The notes under the pieces are model-generated. The model searched no databases. It saw nothing but the letters and a program-made list of their open reading frames with translations, and had not been told where the DNA came from. 64,000 nt of DNA from Paracidovorax oryzae ATCC 19882. Lineage in GTDB: Bacteria > Pseudomonadota > Gammaproteobacteria > Burkholderiales > Burkholderiaceae_C. Numbering within the stretch: the stretch's first letter is position 1; each line of letters opens with the position of its first letter. This document shows, one piece after another, positions 30,086 to 38,833 of the stretch. The translations under genes were made by a program, and so were the position numbers. Location: NCBI RefSeq assembly GCF_000687165.1, contig NZ_JMKU01000006.1:186001-250000 (forward strand), written 5' to 3'.

Positions 30086-31045
30086 TCAGTTCGCCGTGAT
30101 GCCGTTCGTCTTCACCACCGTGTCCCAGCGCTTGCGCTCCGCATTCACGAAGTTCTGGAATTCCGCGGAGGAACTGCCCACCGGCGTCAGTCCCAGCGCG
30201 TCCAGGCTGCTGCGCACGTCCGGCAATGCCAGGGCCTTCTGCGACAGCTCCTGCAGGCGCGCGATCACCGCCGGCGGCGTGCCCGCGGGCACGAACAGAC
30301 CGTTCCACTCCATCACCTGGTAGCCCTTGATGCCCGCTTCCTGCACGGTGGGCACCGCGGGCAGTTCCTTCATGCGGGCGGCGGAAGAGACGGCCAGGGC
30401 CTTGAGCTTGCCGCTCTTCACGTAGCTGAGGCTGGAAGCCGCGTTCGCGAAGTACACATCGACCTGCCCGCCCATCACGTCCATGATGGCCGGCGCGCCG
30501 CCCTTGTAGGGCACGTGCACGGCATCGAACTTCGCGTCGATGCGCAGCAGTTCCACGGCCATCTGCGCGAGGCTGCCCGGTCCGTAGGAGGCGTAGGTCA
30601 GCTTGCCGGGCTTCGCGCGCGCCGCGGCCAGGAAGTCCGGCAGCGTGTTGTAGGGCGAGGAGGGCGCCACCACCAGGATGTTGGGCACGCTGATGATCTG
30701 CGAGACCGCCACCAGGTCCCTGGCAGGATCGAACGGCAGCTTGCGCAGCGCCGGGTTGATCGCGAACGACGACGCATCGAACAGCACCGTGTAGCCGTCG
30801 GGCCGGGCCCGCGCCACGGCCGCGCCGCCGATGGAGCCGCTGGCGCCGGGCTTGTTGTCCACGATCACGCTCTGCCCCGAGACCTCGCCCAGGCCCTTGG
30901 CCAGGATGCGCGCGGCATTGTCGGCGCCCCCGCCCGCGGAAAACGGCACCACCAGCGTGATGGGCTGCTCCGGATAGGACGCGGCCCGGACTGCGCCATG
31001 GGCCAGGGCGGCGACAGCGGCCGCCAGCCAGATTGCTTGCTTCAT
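30086..31045 (-). CDS. Bug-family periplasmic solute-binding receptor
   Basis: Bug (tripartite tricarboxylate receptor) proteins bind small carboxylates or aromatic acids in the periplasm and are greatly expanded in Burkholderiales. The product has a signal peptide ending VRAAS and the family motifs YPEQPITLVVPFSAGGGADNAAR, VDNKPGASGSIGG and FDAVHVPYKGGAPA. GAGGAG abuts the first ATG (31054), so the second ATG at 31045, with nine bases of spacing, is preferred. It is the last gene of the catabolic operon and no membrane partners (TctA/TctB) are encoded here. Confidence 0.9.
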   Translation of the reverse strand: MKQAIWLAAAVAALAHGAVRAASYPEQPITLVVPFSAGGGADNAARILAKGLGEVSGQSVIVDNKPGASGSIGGAAVARARPDGYTVLFDASSFAINPALRKLPFDPARDLVAVSQIISVPNILVVAPSSPYNTLPDFLAAARAKPGKLTYASYGPGSLAQMAVELLRIDAKFDAVHVPYKGGAPAIMDVMGGQVDVYFANAASSLSYVKSGKLKALAVSSAARMKELPAVPTVQEAGIKGYQVMEWNGLFVPAGTPPAVIARLQELSQKALALPDVRSSLDALGLTPVGSSSAEFQNFVNAERKRWDTVVKTNGITAN

Positions 31046-31084
31046 CTTCTTCATCTCCTCGGTCCTTTCCTGATGGAAAAAAAA

Positions 31085-31948
31085 TCAGTCGTTGAATCCG
31101 TACAGCGCACAGGCATTGGCGACCAGCACCTGCCGGCGCATGGCCGGATCGGGCAGCCAGCGCGCCAGCAGCCGCAGCAGCAGCTCCGGGCCGGGGCGCC
31201 GCTCGCCTTCGGTGACATGGGGCCAGTCGCTGCCCCAGACCAATCGCCCGGGCGCCTCGCGCACCCATGCCTGCACCAGCGCCTCGCAATCCGCATAGGC
31301 CGCATCCAGTCCCTTCGCGCTGTTCAGGTACGGGCCCGACAGCTTGACCCAGGCCCGGCCGGACTGCACCAGGTCCCGCACCAGCGAAAACGCCGTCTGC
31401 GCCTCGTGGCCCGTACCGCCCGCGCGCGCCATGTGGTCGAACACCAGCGGGCAGGGCAGGCCATGCAGCAGGCCGCGCTGCGCCACGATCTGGTCGGCCC
31501 GCCAGTGCAGCTGCAGGTGCCAGCCCAGGGCATGGATGCGCGCCGCCAGCGGGCGCAGCATGTCCAGCCCCACTGCGGCGTCGCGGTCGGAATGCAGGGA
31601 AAAGCGCAGCCCGCGGATGCCGCCGGCATGCAGCGCCTCCAGTTGCCCGTCGGTGATCTCCGGCCGCACGACGGCCACGCCCCGGGTCCTGTCCGGACCG
31701 AGCACGCGGATCGCGTCCAGGGTGGCCTGGTTGTCCACGCCGTGCGCCCGCGGCTGCACCACCACCGCGCGGGTGAACCCCAGGCCCGTGCGCAGGCGCA
31801 GGTAGTCCGCGGCAGTGGCCGCCGCCTGCATCGCATGGGGGGCCGCCACGGGAAAGCGCCCGTCGAACACGTGCAGGTGGGCATCGCAGGCCCCGGCCGG
31901 CAGTTCCGGCAACTCCGGCAGACCGGGCAGGGCCATCCCCGCGGTCAT
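31085..31948 (-). CDS. Amidohydrolase family protein (lactonase-like)
   Basis: This 287-residue metal-dependent TIM-barrel hydrolase has the N-terminal metal-binding DAHLHVF at about residues 21-27, FDHMAR near 170 and the late aspartate of VWGSDWPH near 242. That is the pattern of the amidohydrolase_2 group, which includes 2-pyrone-4,6-dicarboxylate lactonase. The start overlaps the CoA-transferase stop by four bases (ATGA). Its place with a CoA-transferase and a CitE-like lyase suggests hydrolysis of a lactone or cyclic intermediate in acid catabolism. The substrate is unknown. Confidence 0.85.
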   Translation of the reverse strand: MTAGMALPGLPELPELPAGACDAHLHVFDGRFPVAAPHAMQAAATAADYLRLRTGLGFTRAVVVQPRAHGVDNQATLDAIRVLGPDRTRGVAVVRPEITDGQLEALHAGGIRGLRFSLHSDRDAAVGLDMLRPLAARIHALGWHLQLHWRADQIVAQRGLLHGLPCPLVFDHMARAGGTGHEAQTAFSLVRDLVQSGRAWVKLSGPYLNSAKGLDAAYADCEALVQAWVREAPGRLVWGSDWPHVTEGERRPGPELLLRLLARWLPDPAMRRQVLVANACALYGFND

Positions 31949-33114
31949 GGAGTTTCGTCCGGGCGCAGGCCCTGGCGGATCGCATCGGTGTGCTGGCCCA
32001 GGGTCGGCGCGGCGAAGGCCTGCGGGCCGGCCGTGCGGCCGAACTCCAACGCGCCGGCGAATCCCCGGTAGCCTCCCAGCACCGGATGGTCGAAGCGGGT
32101 GATCATGCCCTCGGCCTCCACCTGCGGATGGCCGAACATGTCCTCTACCGCCCGGGCGGCCGCGCACGGCACTTCCTCGCCGAACAACGCTTCCCATTCG
32201 GTCGCGCTGCGCCGCGCCAGCGCCTGGCGCAGCAGGGGCACCAGTTCGTCCCTGTGCTGGGCGCGCTTGCGCACCGTGTCATAGCGCGCATCGGCCGCCA
32301 GGGCATCCAGGCCCGTCTTGCGGCACAGCGCGGCCCAGAAATGCTGCGTATTGGCCGAGAGGTAGAGGTAGCCGTCCTTCGTCGGGTGCAGGCCCGTGAT
32401 GCCGCCCGAGCGCATGTCCCGCCCCACCTCGCGTGGCTCGCCGTCCGCCCACACCAGCCGCGCCGACTGCATGGTGAGCGCGGCCCGCAGCAGCGACACG
32501 CCCACGTGCTGGCCGAGGCCGCTGCGCTCGCGCTCGTACAGCGCCGAGGCCACGCCCCCGGCCACCAGCGCCGACGCGTAGTAGTCCACGACCGATCCAT
32601 AGAGGATCTCCGGCGGCCCGCCGGCCTTGCCCTGCATGGCGCACATGCCCGTCATGGTCTGCAGCACCTGGTCGTAACCCGCCTTGGCCTTGAGCGGCCC
32701 GCGGCTGCCATAGCCGGTCACGCTGCAATACACCAGCCGCGGATTGAGCTGCGCCAGCCGCTCGAACCCGATGCCCAGGCGCTCGGGCACGCCCGGGCGG
32801 AAGTTGTGCACCAGCACGTCGGCCTCGCGGGCCATGCGCAGGAACACCGCGTGGTCGGCCTCCTGCTTCAGGTCCAGCACCATGCCCCACTTGCTGCGGT
32901 TCACCCCCAGGAAGGCCCGGCTCTCCGCCTCCAGCGTCGAAGGGTACTTGCGCAGGTTGTCGCCGTCCGGCGGCTCGATCTTGACGACCTCCGCTCCCTG
33001 GTCCGCCAGCAGCGAGCAGCCGTAGGGGCCGGCGATATAGGCGCTCAGGTCGAGCACGCGCACGCCGCTCAGCGGGCCCGGGGGGCCCTGGCGTCCGCCT
33101 GGTACGAAACTCAT
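31945..33114 (-). CDS. Class III CoA-transferase (CaiB/BaiF family)
   Basis: These cytoplasmic enzymes move CoA between carboxylic acids, or between an acyl-CoA and an acid. The 389-residue product has GVRVLDLSAYIAGPYGCSLLADQGAEVVKIEPP at the N-terminus and NFRPGVPERLG, with the catalytic Asp expected in the GSVVDYYAS region. The ATG at 33114 is chosen because AGGAGG stands nine bases upstream of it but directly abuts the earlier ATG at 33123. It is coupled to the amidohydrolase by a four-base overlap. With the CitE-like lyase it predicts CoA activation of a dicarboxylic or hydroxy acid followed by C-C cleavage. Confidence 0.92.
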   Translation of the reverse strand: MSFVPGGRQGPPGPLSGVRVLDLSAYIAGPYGCSLLADQGAEVVKIEPPDGDNLRKYPSTLEAESRAFLGVNRSKWGMVLDLKQEADHAVFLRMAREADVLVHNFRPGVPERLGIGFERLAQLNPRLVYCSVTGYGSRGPLKAKAGYDQVLQTMTGMCAMQGKAGGPPEILYGSVVDYYASALVAGGVASALYERERSGLGQHVGVSLLRAALTMQSARLVWADGEPREVGRDMRSGGITGLHPTKDGYLYLSANTQHFWAALCRKTGLDALAADARYDTVRKRAQHRDELVPLLRQALARRSATEWEALFGEEVPCAAARAVEDMFGHPQVEAEGMITRFDHPVLGGYRGFAGALEFGRTAGPQAFAAPTLGQHTDAIRQGLRPDETP

Positions 33115-33140
33115 GGAATCCATCCTCCTGGTTCAGCCGG

Positions 33141-34139
33141 TCAGTCGGCCACGATGTTGCGGGCCTTGGCCAATTGCTTCCAGCGCGCCAGGTCCTCCCG
33201 GATCACTGCCCCGAACTGCTGCGGCGACAGCGGTGTGGCGATCGCGCCCTCGCGCAGGAACTGGGCCTGGATGCCGGGTTTGGCCAGCACCTGGTTCACG
33301 GCCTGGTTCAGCAGCGCCACGGTGGCAGGCGGCACCCCGGCCGGCGCCAGCAGGCCCCACCACAGCTCGAACTGGTAGCCGGGAATCGCGGTGGACATCG
33401 GCACCAGTTCAGGCGCGATCGGGCTGGGCGCCAGACTGGTGATGCCCACGGCCTTGAGCTTGCCGCTGCGCACCATCGGCAGGATCGACGGACCGCTGGA
33501 GACCAGCATCTGCGCCTGGTTGCCGATCACGTCCGTCACGGCGGGCCCCTGGCCCTTGTAGGGCACGTGCACGATGTCCATGCCGGGCACCATGGAGCGC
33601 ATCAGTTCGCCCGCGAAGTGGTTCACGCTGCCCGTGCCCGAGGTCGCGTAGTTGAACTGGCCCGGGTGGGCCGCGATGGTCTTCAGCAGTTCGGCAGGGT
33701 TGCTGGCGGGGAACTGGTTGTTCACGGCCACCACCAGCGGCCCCTTGGCCAGCATCGCCACCGGCTGCAGGTCCCTGGCGGGATCGAACGGCAGGCTGGC
33801 CTGCATCGCGGCGTTGGTGGTCAGGCTCGACGACACCGCCACCAGCGTGTACCCGTCGGGAGCGGCCTTGGCCACGAACGCGGTGCCGGTGGTGCCGCTG
33901 GCCCCGGCCCGGTTGTCCACGATCACCGGCTGCCGCAGCAGATCGCCCATCTCCTTGGCCACCTGCCGGGCGAACAGGTCGTTGGAGCCGCCGGGCGGGT
34001 AGGGCACGACCATGGTGATGGGGCGGCTGGGGTAGCTGCCTTGCGCCCAGGCGGGCAGGGCGGTGGCAGCCAGTGCAGCGGCTGCCGCCATCGCGCAGGT
34101 GCGCCGCAGCGCACCGCGGCGGGAACTCGTTTCGGCCAT
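33141..34139 (-). CDS. Bug-family periplasmic solute-binding receptor
   Basis: This 332-residue second Bug receptor of the operon has a long Ala-rich signal peptide (to about AWAQ, residue 33). It then has YPSRPITMVVPYPPGGSNDLFARQ, VDNRAGASGTTG and DIVHVPYKGQGPA. It probably captures the substrate of the pathway encoded around it. It differs clearly from the receptor at 30086, so the operon may take up two related compounds. The gap of 26 bases to the CoA-transferase start supports co-transcription. Confidence 0.92.
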   Translation of the reverse strand: MAETSSRRGALRRTCAMAAAAALAATALPAWAQGSYPSRPITMVVPYPPGGSNDLFARQVAKEMGDLLRQPVIVDNRAGASGTTGTAFVAKAAPDGYTLVAVSSSLTTNAAMQASLPFDPARDLQPVAMLAKGPLVVAVNNQFPASNPAELLKTIAAHPGQFNYATSGTGSVNHFAGELMRSMVPGMDIVHVPYKGQGPAVTDVIGNQAQMLVSSGPSILPMVRSGKLKAVGITSLAPSPIAPELVPMSTAIPGYQFELWWGLLAPAGVPPATVALLNQAVNQVLAKPGIQAQFLREGAIATPLSPQQFGAVIREDLARWKQLAKARNIVAD

Positions 34140-34184
34140 GTCGTATGTCTCCTGTGTCGTTATGTCGTATGGCTGGCCTGCAGG

Positions 34185-35048
34185 TCAGCAGAGCCCTGCG
34201 GCGCGTGCGGCTTCCACCGTGCGCTGCGCCCGCAGGACGAAGGGCTTGTCCACCATCTTCCCGTTGACCACGTAGGCGCCGACACCCCGGGCATCGGCGG
34301 ATTGCGCGGCTTCCAGCACCTGCCGGGCGGCGTCCAGCTCGGCGGCCGAGGGCACGTACACCGCGTTCGCCATGGCGACCTGGCTGGGATGGATGCAGGT
34401 CTTGCCCGCGAATCCCAGGCTCCGGGAGAGTTCCGCCTCGGCCTGGAAGCCCGCGGTGTCCTGGATGTCGGCGAACGCTCCGTCGTAGGCCTCGATGCCG
34501 GCCTCCGCCGCCGCCATGCGCACGGCGAACATCGCCTGGGCGATCGCCTCGCGGCAGCGGCGGGACACGCCGAAAGGCTCGAACAGGTCGCCCAGCCCCA
34601 GTTGCAGCGCCCGCACGCCCGGGTGTGCGCCGGCCAGTTCCGCGGCGGTGCGCAGCGCACGCGGTGTCTCGATATTGAGCAGCAGGCCCGGCGCGCTCTC
34701 CATGCCGCGGCTGCGGGCAGCCTCGGCGATGGCCTGGGCGGCCTGCTGCACCGCGGCGGCGCTCGCCGGCTTGGGGAGGTTGACCAGGTGCACGCCGGGG
34801 CGGACCGACGCGGCGATGTCGGCCTCGAAATGCGGAGTGTCCATCGCATTGACGCGCACGATCAGGGTCTTGCCGCCGGCATCCGGCGGCAGCGCCTGCA
34901 GGAAGTCGCCCAGCAGGGCGCGCGCCTCGTCCTTGCGCGCTTCCGCCACGGCATCCTCCAGGTCGAACGACACACCGTCGGCCGCACTGCGCAGGGCCTT
35001 GGGGAACAACTCCGGCCGCGATGCCGGAACGAACAGCTTGCTTCTCAT
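34185..35048 (-). CDS. HpcH/HpaI aldolase/citrate lyase (CitE-like) family protein
   Basis: CitE-like enzymes cleave beta-hydroxyacyl-CoA thioesters such as malyl-CoA or citramalyl-CoA. The 287-residue product opens MRSKLFVPASRPELFPKALRSAADGVSFDLEDAV, carrying the metal-binding acids, then has VRVNAMDTPHFEADI, NIETPRAL and KTCIHPSQVA, all family motifs. It is the first gene of the leftward operon and diverges from a LysR gene. Together with the CoA-transferase it resembles itaconate or citramalate degradation, but no hydratase gene is present, so the pathway stays open. Confidence 0.92.
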   Translation of the reverse strand: MRSKLFVPASRPELFPKALRSAADGVSFDLEDAVAEARKDEARALLGDFLQALPPDAGGKTLIVRVNAMDTPHFEADIAASVRPGVHLVNLPKPASAAAVQQAAQAIAEAARSRGMESAPGLLLNIETPRALRTAAELAGAHPGVRALQLGLGDLFEPFGVSRRCREAIAQAMFAVRMAAAEAGIEAYDGAFADIQDTAGFQAEAELSRSLGFAGKTCIHPSQVAMANAVYVPSAAELDAARQVLEAAQSADARGVGAYVVNGKMVDKPFVLRAQRTVEAARAAGLC

Positions 35049-35072
35049 GCGGCCATTGTTGTGCCGCGGAAA

Positions 35073-35090
35073 GCATGGATAAACACATGC
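35073..35090. promoter_or_regulatory. Candidate LysR-type operator between citE-like gene and lysR
   Basis: GCATG-GATAAACA-CATGC is a perfect 5-bp dyad in the 75-base divergent gap, at the place where LysR-type regulators usually bind to control themselves and the neighbouring operon. The evidence is position and symmetry only. Confidence 0.4.
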
Positions 35091-35123
35091 AGTATTTCTT
35101 CAGAAGATAGAAAATATTGCTTT

Positions 35124-36062
35124 ATGGAAACCAGCTACCTGCAGAGTTTCATGCTGGTGGTCGAGACCGGCTCCATGGCCGAAGCCGCGCGCCGTCTGAA
35201 CATCACGGCCGCCGCCGTGGCCCAGCAGATGCACAGCCTGGAGCGTGAATTCCAGGTGCCGCTGCTCGCGCGCGCGGGCCGCACCGTGGCCCCGACCCCC
35301 GCAGGCCACCGCCTCGCGCGCAGCGCACCGCTCCTGCTGCGCGAACTGGGCCAGGCCAGGGCGCATGTGAACGACGCCGGCGCCTCCGGCGAACTGGCGA
35401 TCGGCACCATCAACACCGCCCTGCACAGCCTGCTGCCGGACATCCTGGCGGATTTCTCGCAGCGCCTGCCGCATGTGCGGGTTTTCCTGCAGTCGGGCAC
35501 CACCCAGCAGCTCTACCAGTCCGTGCAGCAGGGCGGGCTGGACGCCGCCGTGTGCCTGCACCCCAGCTTCGCCCTGGCCAAGACCTTCGGCTGGGCCCTG
35601 CTGCGCGAAGAGCCCCTCGTGCTGCTCGCACCGCGCCACCTGGCCCACCAGAACGCGCACGAGTTGCTGCGCACCCAGCCGCTGATCCGCTACGACCGCA
35701 GCCTGGGCGGCGGCCAGATGGTGGAGCGCTACCTGCGCGAGGCGGGCATCGCGCCGCAGGAGCGCTTCGAGCTCAGTTCGCTCGTGGCCATCGCCATGAT
35801 GGTGGACCGGGGCCTTGGCGTGGCCGTCGTGCCGGACACGGCCCTGGACTGGCCGGACGGCCGCAGCGTCGTGCGCCTGCCATTGCCCGGCGCCAGCGAG
35901 TCCCGCCGCTTCGGCATGCTGTGGCTGCGCGCCTCGGCGCGGCTGGCGTTCGTGCAGGAACTGGTGGCCTGCGCACGGCGGGTGGTGGAGGGGCGAGGGG
36001 GGACGCGGGCTGCTGTGCGGGTGCCTCCCACCAGGACATCACCTGCAGGCGATGGTTTTTAG
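35124..36062 (+). CDS. LysR-family transcriptional regulator
   Basis: The 312-residue product has the LysR helix-turn-helix at the N-terminus (FMLVVETGSMAEAARRLNITAAAVAQQMHSLEREFQVPLLARAGR) and a C-terminal periplasmic-binding-like effector domain from about residue 90. The ATG at 35124 gives the short N-terminus (METSYLQSF) that LysR proteins have. It diverges from the CitE-like operon and is probably its activator, with a pathway acid or CoA ester as inducer. The last 25 residues are Arg/Pro-rich and may be an extended tail. It is convergent with the lipoprotein hydrolase. Confidence 0.93.
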   Translation: METSYLQSFMLVVETGSMAEAARRLNITAAAVAQQMHSLEREFQVPLLARAGRTVAPTPAGHRLARSAPLLLRELGQARAHVNDAGASGELAIGTINTALHSLLPDILADFSQRLPHVRVFLQSGTTQQLYQSVQQGGLDAAVCLHPSFALAKTFGWALLREEPLVLLAPRHLAHQNAHELLRTQPLIRYDRSLGGGQMVERYLREAGIAPQERFELSSLVAIAMMVDRGLGVAVVPDTALDWPDGRSVVRLPLPGASESRRFGMLWLRASARLAFVQELVACARRVVEGRGGTRAAVRVPPTRTSPAGDGF

Positions 36063-36072
36063 CGCCGCTGCG

Positions 36073-37704
36073 TTAGCGCGGCTGCGAAGAGGTCTCCCAG
36101 ATGTCCGGCGTGGTCGCGACCAGCCCGCGCAGGTCGCGCCAGGCGGCGGCCGGCGCAGGGAGCGTTTTCTGGTCATTGACCGCCGCCACCGCGAAGGCGA
36201 CCATCCGATCGCGTATGCGATCGCTTTCCGCCTTCGGCCAGATCGACAACTGGTGCGGCCCGCGGACCACTGCGATGTCCCTCAGTCCGCGGATCCGGTC
36301 GTAGGCTGCCACGGTGCCTTCCAGCGATTCCGCCCGGTCCCAGAGGCCCTTGGCGAAAAATGCCGCCGGCCACCGGTCCATGTGCGCCAGTACGGCCGAG
36401 TTCGGGTAGAACTGCACATGGTTTTCCGCAGCCATCCCGGCCAGGAACAGGTTGCGGTCGGCCAGGTCCGGCGCATCGGGCAGATATGCCGCGCCGGCAG
36501 TAAAGGGTGAATACAGCAAGGTCCCTTTGATATTGTCGAAATGCTTGGCCGGGCTGCAAACGACGGTCGGCATGTCATAGCTGCAGCCGCCGGCATAATT
36601 CTTGGTCATGGCCCATCCGGTGGTCATCGAACCCCGGGAATATCCAAGCAGCAACAGCGGAATCTCGCGGGCTTTCATGCCTGCCATCAGCCGGCCACGC
36701 GCCGCGGCGCCTTCCAGTTCTTCACCACCAGCGGTCAGCAGGCGCATGCCGGCCCCGTGTTCCATCTGCTCCAGCACCCTGAAGATATCCTCGCTCTGCT
36801 CCAGCGTGTTGGTGTCGCTGAAGCCGCCCGATAATCCTTCACCGCGCCGGTCGTAAGCCAGCACATCGAAACCGGCACGATTCAGCGCATCGAGATGCTC
36901 TCTCCAGGTCCTCATGCCGAAACCTTCAGTCGTGGCATTGGGAAAACGCTGAAAACGCGCACGCCGCGTCACCGGATCGACGGTGACGGCGACATCCCCC
37001 GGATCCTGGATGGCAGTGATCTGGTCACCGCCCCCGGCACTTGCAATCACCAGCGCGCGTTTTCTTGCGCCATTCTCAGCCGGCACGCCCAGCCCCTCGA
37101 TATACCAGCCGCGCAGCTTGATATCACCCGTCATGCCGAGTCTGTTGATTTCCAGCGGATCGTGCGGCACGGTGAATTCGACCACGCTGGTTCGCGCATC
37201 TGCTTGCGCGATGCTCTCGAGATAAGGAGCGCGGGCGAAGAAAGCTGGCCGGCGGATATCCCGCAGATCCACCTGGCCCTCGGGGTCGATCCTGCCGGCC
37301 GGATCGACCAGTCCGGTCACCCGCGTGGCGCGGGCCTTGTTGGGCGGCAGCCAGCGCTGCATGTCCCTTTCGATGCGGGCTCGGCAGGCAGCATCGGCCT
37401 TGCACGAAAACCAGCGGGCCTTGAGCTTCTCGTCGGTGAACTCGTCCACCGCATAATCGCCGCGATAACCCAGCGGCGGCTTGTGGGCCGTCAGCAGCAG
37501 GGGAACGCAGGCGGCCCGGCCGTTCGCCTGGGCGATGCGATAGCCGGGCAGTTCTGCATTGCGGTCGGCTCCAACCCAGGCCTTGCAGTCGGTGGGAGGC
37601 GTGATGCGCGCCTGCCGTTCAGCGCCGGGCGTCAGCGCGCAGGCACTCAGCAGCAGGGTCACGGCGGCGGTAGCGACGGCCGGGGCGGCGAAAAACGGTT
37701 TCAC
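36073..37704 (-). CDS. Lipoprotein alpha/beta hydrolase
   Basis: The 543-residue product has a lipoprotein signal with lipobox LSAC (Cys about residue 21), so it is probably anchored in the outer membrane facing the periplasm. The alpha/beta-hydrolase core has LLLGYSRGSMTTG (GxSxG, Ser about residue 356), an acid and histidine candidate in DIAVVRGPHQL near the C-terminus, and VLAYDRRGEGLSGG as an oxyanion-side motif. The N-terminal 180 residues are not recognised. A lux box lies 87-106 bases upstream of its start, so the LuxR-family regulator encoded just beyond should control it. Codon and base use is less GC-rich than the 13-36 kb genes. Confidence 0.85.
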   Translation of the reverse strand: MKPFFAAPAVATAAVTLLLSACALTPGAERQARITPPTDCKAWVGADRNAELPGYRIAQANGRAACVPLLLTAHKPPLGYRGDYAVDEFTDEKLKARWFSCKADAACRARIERDMQRWLPPNKARATRVTGLVDPAGRIDPEGQVDLRDIRRPAFFARAPYLESIAQADARTSVVEFTVPHDPLEINRLGMTGDIKLRGWYIEGLGVPAENGARKRALVIASAGGGDQITAIQDPGDVAVTVDPVTRRARFQRFPNATTEGFGMRTWREHLDALNRAGFDVLAYDRRGEGLSGGFSDTNTLEQSEDIFRVLEQMEHGAGMRLLTAGGEELEGAAARGRLMAGMKAREIPLLLLGYSRGSMTTGWAMTKNYAGGCSYDMPTVVCSPAKHFDNIKGTLLYSPFTAGAAYLPDAPDLADRNLFLAGMAAENHVQFYPNSAVLAHMDRWPAAFFAKGLWDRAESLEGTVAAYDRIRGLRDIAVVRGPHQLSIWPKAESDRIRDRMVAFAVAAVNDQKTLPAPAAAWRDLRGLVATTPDIWETSSQPR

Positions 37705-37790
37705 GGCGATTCCTGATTTCTAATTCCCGGCAGTACGGACTGCGGAGGGTGTTCGGAACACCGATGCTGCGCGCAGGCCAGCGTCGCAGC

Positions 37791-37810
37791 AACTATCAGA
37801 ACTGATAGTT
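37791..37810. promoter_or_regulatory. lux box upstream of the lipoprotein hydrolase gene
   Basis: AACTATCAGAACTGATAGTT is a 20-bp dyad with perfect 9-bp arms around AA and fits the CT-N12-AG rule of LuxR-family operators. It lies between the 3' end of the luxR-type gene and the leftward hydrolase gene. It matches the box at 47218-47237 at 18 of 20 positions. Confidence 0.88.
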
Positions 37811-37854
37811 TTTTCCAGCGGCCGCCGTGGAAGAATCCAGGCAGGTGGTTCGCT

Positions 37855-38649
37855 TCATTGCAATGCCCGGATCCCGGGATTCCGGGACAAATATCCAAAA
37901 TGGGCGGCACGCGCAATCATCTGAGCACGGTTGCGTCCGCCGAGTTTGCGTGCCGCCGACTGCAAATGGAAAACAATCGTCGATTCTGCGCGATTCAGGC
38001 GTGCCGCAATCTGCTTGCTGGGCATGCCTTCGGCCGCCAGCAATACACATTCATGCTCCCTGTCGGACAGCGCGACATCATGGGGAGTCAACTGGTTTTT
38101 CGTGAAGACTTTCAGCAGTTGATCGTTCAGGATATGGGCCATATACGCCAACCGCATCACCGAATCCACCAGAGACATCTGCTTTTGCGCAAAATGATCG
38201 TCCTGCCACATGGCCGTCAGGGTGGCGAAACGATTGCCCGGCATATGCAACGGCACCGTGACGCCACGCGTCATGCGCCATTCGGTCAGAACGCTGGAAA
38301 CGCTGCGCGCACTACCGCCGAGCATGGGCTGCAGCACCGATTCCTCGTCCTGCCGATACGACCAGAAAAATGCGCCCGAACCCCGCAAGGCCAGCGCCTG
38401 TACCGGATCGACTTGGTACATGCCTTGTTCGACCCAGAGTTTTCGCATTTGCCCCGGCATATTCCGGTATTCGAGAACACTGGGCGTCATCAAAACACCC
38501 TCGGGCGTCATCGAGACCGGCGAAAAATCATAGATGGCCGCATCGAATCCGAGTTCGCGGGCCGCGGAAAACGTCTGGTCGATGCAGAGGCTGACCGCCG
38601 AATCTTCATGGACCAGGGGTTTCTCGATGATTTTCATCTCAGCGTGCAT
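37855..38649 (-). CDS. LuxR-family solo regulator of the plant-signal-responsive type
   Basis: The 264-residue product has an N-terminal autoinducer-binding-type domain and a C-terminal LuxR helix-turn-helix (LSDREHECVLLAAEGMPSKQIAARLNRAESTIVFHLQSAARKLGGRNR). With the invariant D81-P82 and W96 aligned to D70, P71 and W85 of TraR, positions 57 and 61 fall on M68 and W72. Acyl-homoserine-lactone receptors have Trp and Tyr there. Met and Trp are the signature of OryR/XccR/PsoR/PipR-type solos of plant-associated bacteria, which answer plant-derived compounds. No luxI gene is present in the window. The ATG at 38649 is used; 38637 is an alternative. Confidence 0.92.
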   Translation of the reverse strand: MHAEMKIIEKPLVHEDSAVSLCIDQTFSAARELGFDAAIYDFSPVSMTPEGVLMTPSVLEYRNMPGQMRKLWVEQGMYQVDPVQALALRGSGAFFWSYRQDEESVLQPMLGGSARSVSSVLTEWRMTRGVTVPLHMPGNRFATLTAMWQDDHFAQKQMSLVDSVMRLAYMAHILNDQLLKVFTKNQLTPHDVALSDREHECVLLAAEGMPSKQIAARLNRAESTIVFHLQSAARKLGGRNRAQMIARAAHFGYLSRNPGIRALQ

Positions 38650-38833
38650 CAGGTTGTCCGTCTTTTCACCACTTTGGTGCGCAGAATAAATCCCGCGAAC
38701 CGGGGGGCACAAGCTGGCAATCCCTAGGCAGGATCCCGCGCCTTTTTCGCCACCACCGAAGCAATCCACATGCCATGGCCTCGCAGGCGAACCCGTCCGC
38801 GGTGCTTTCCGTTCCTCCACTTCCATCAGGACT

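Noticed and set aside
37791-37816. Dyad followed by T-run read as a rho-independent terminator
   Set aside because: The loop would be two bases, the stem is AT-rich and no rightward gene ends there. The 18/20 match to the dyad at 47218-47237 and the CT-N12-AG pattern favour a lux box.
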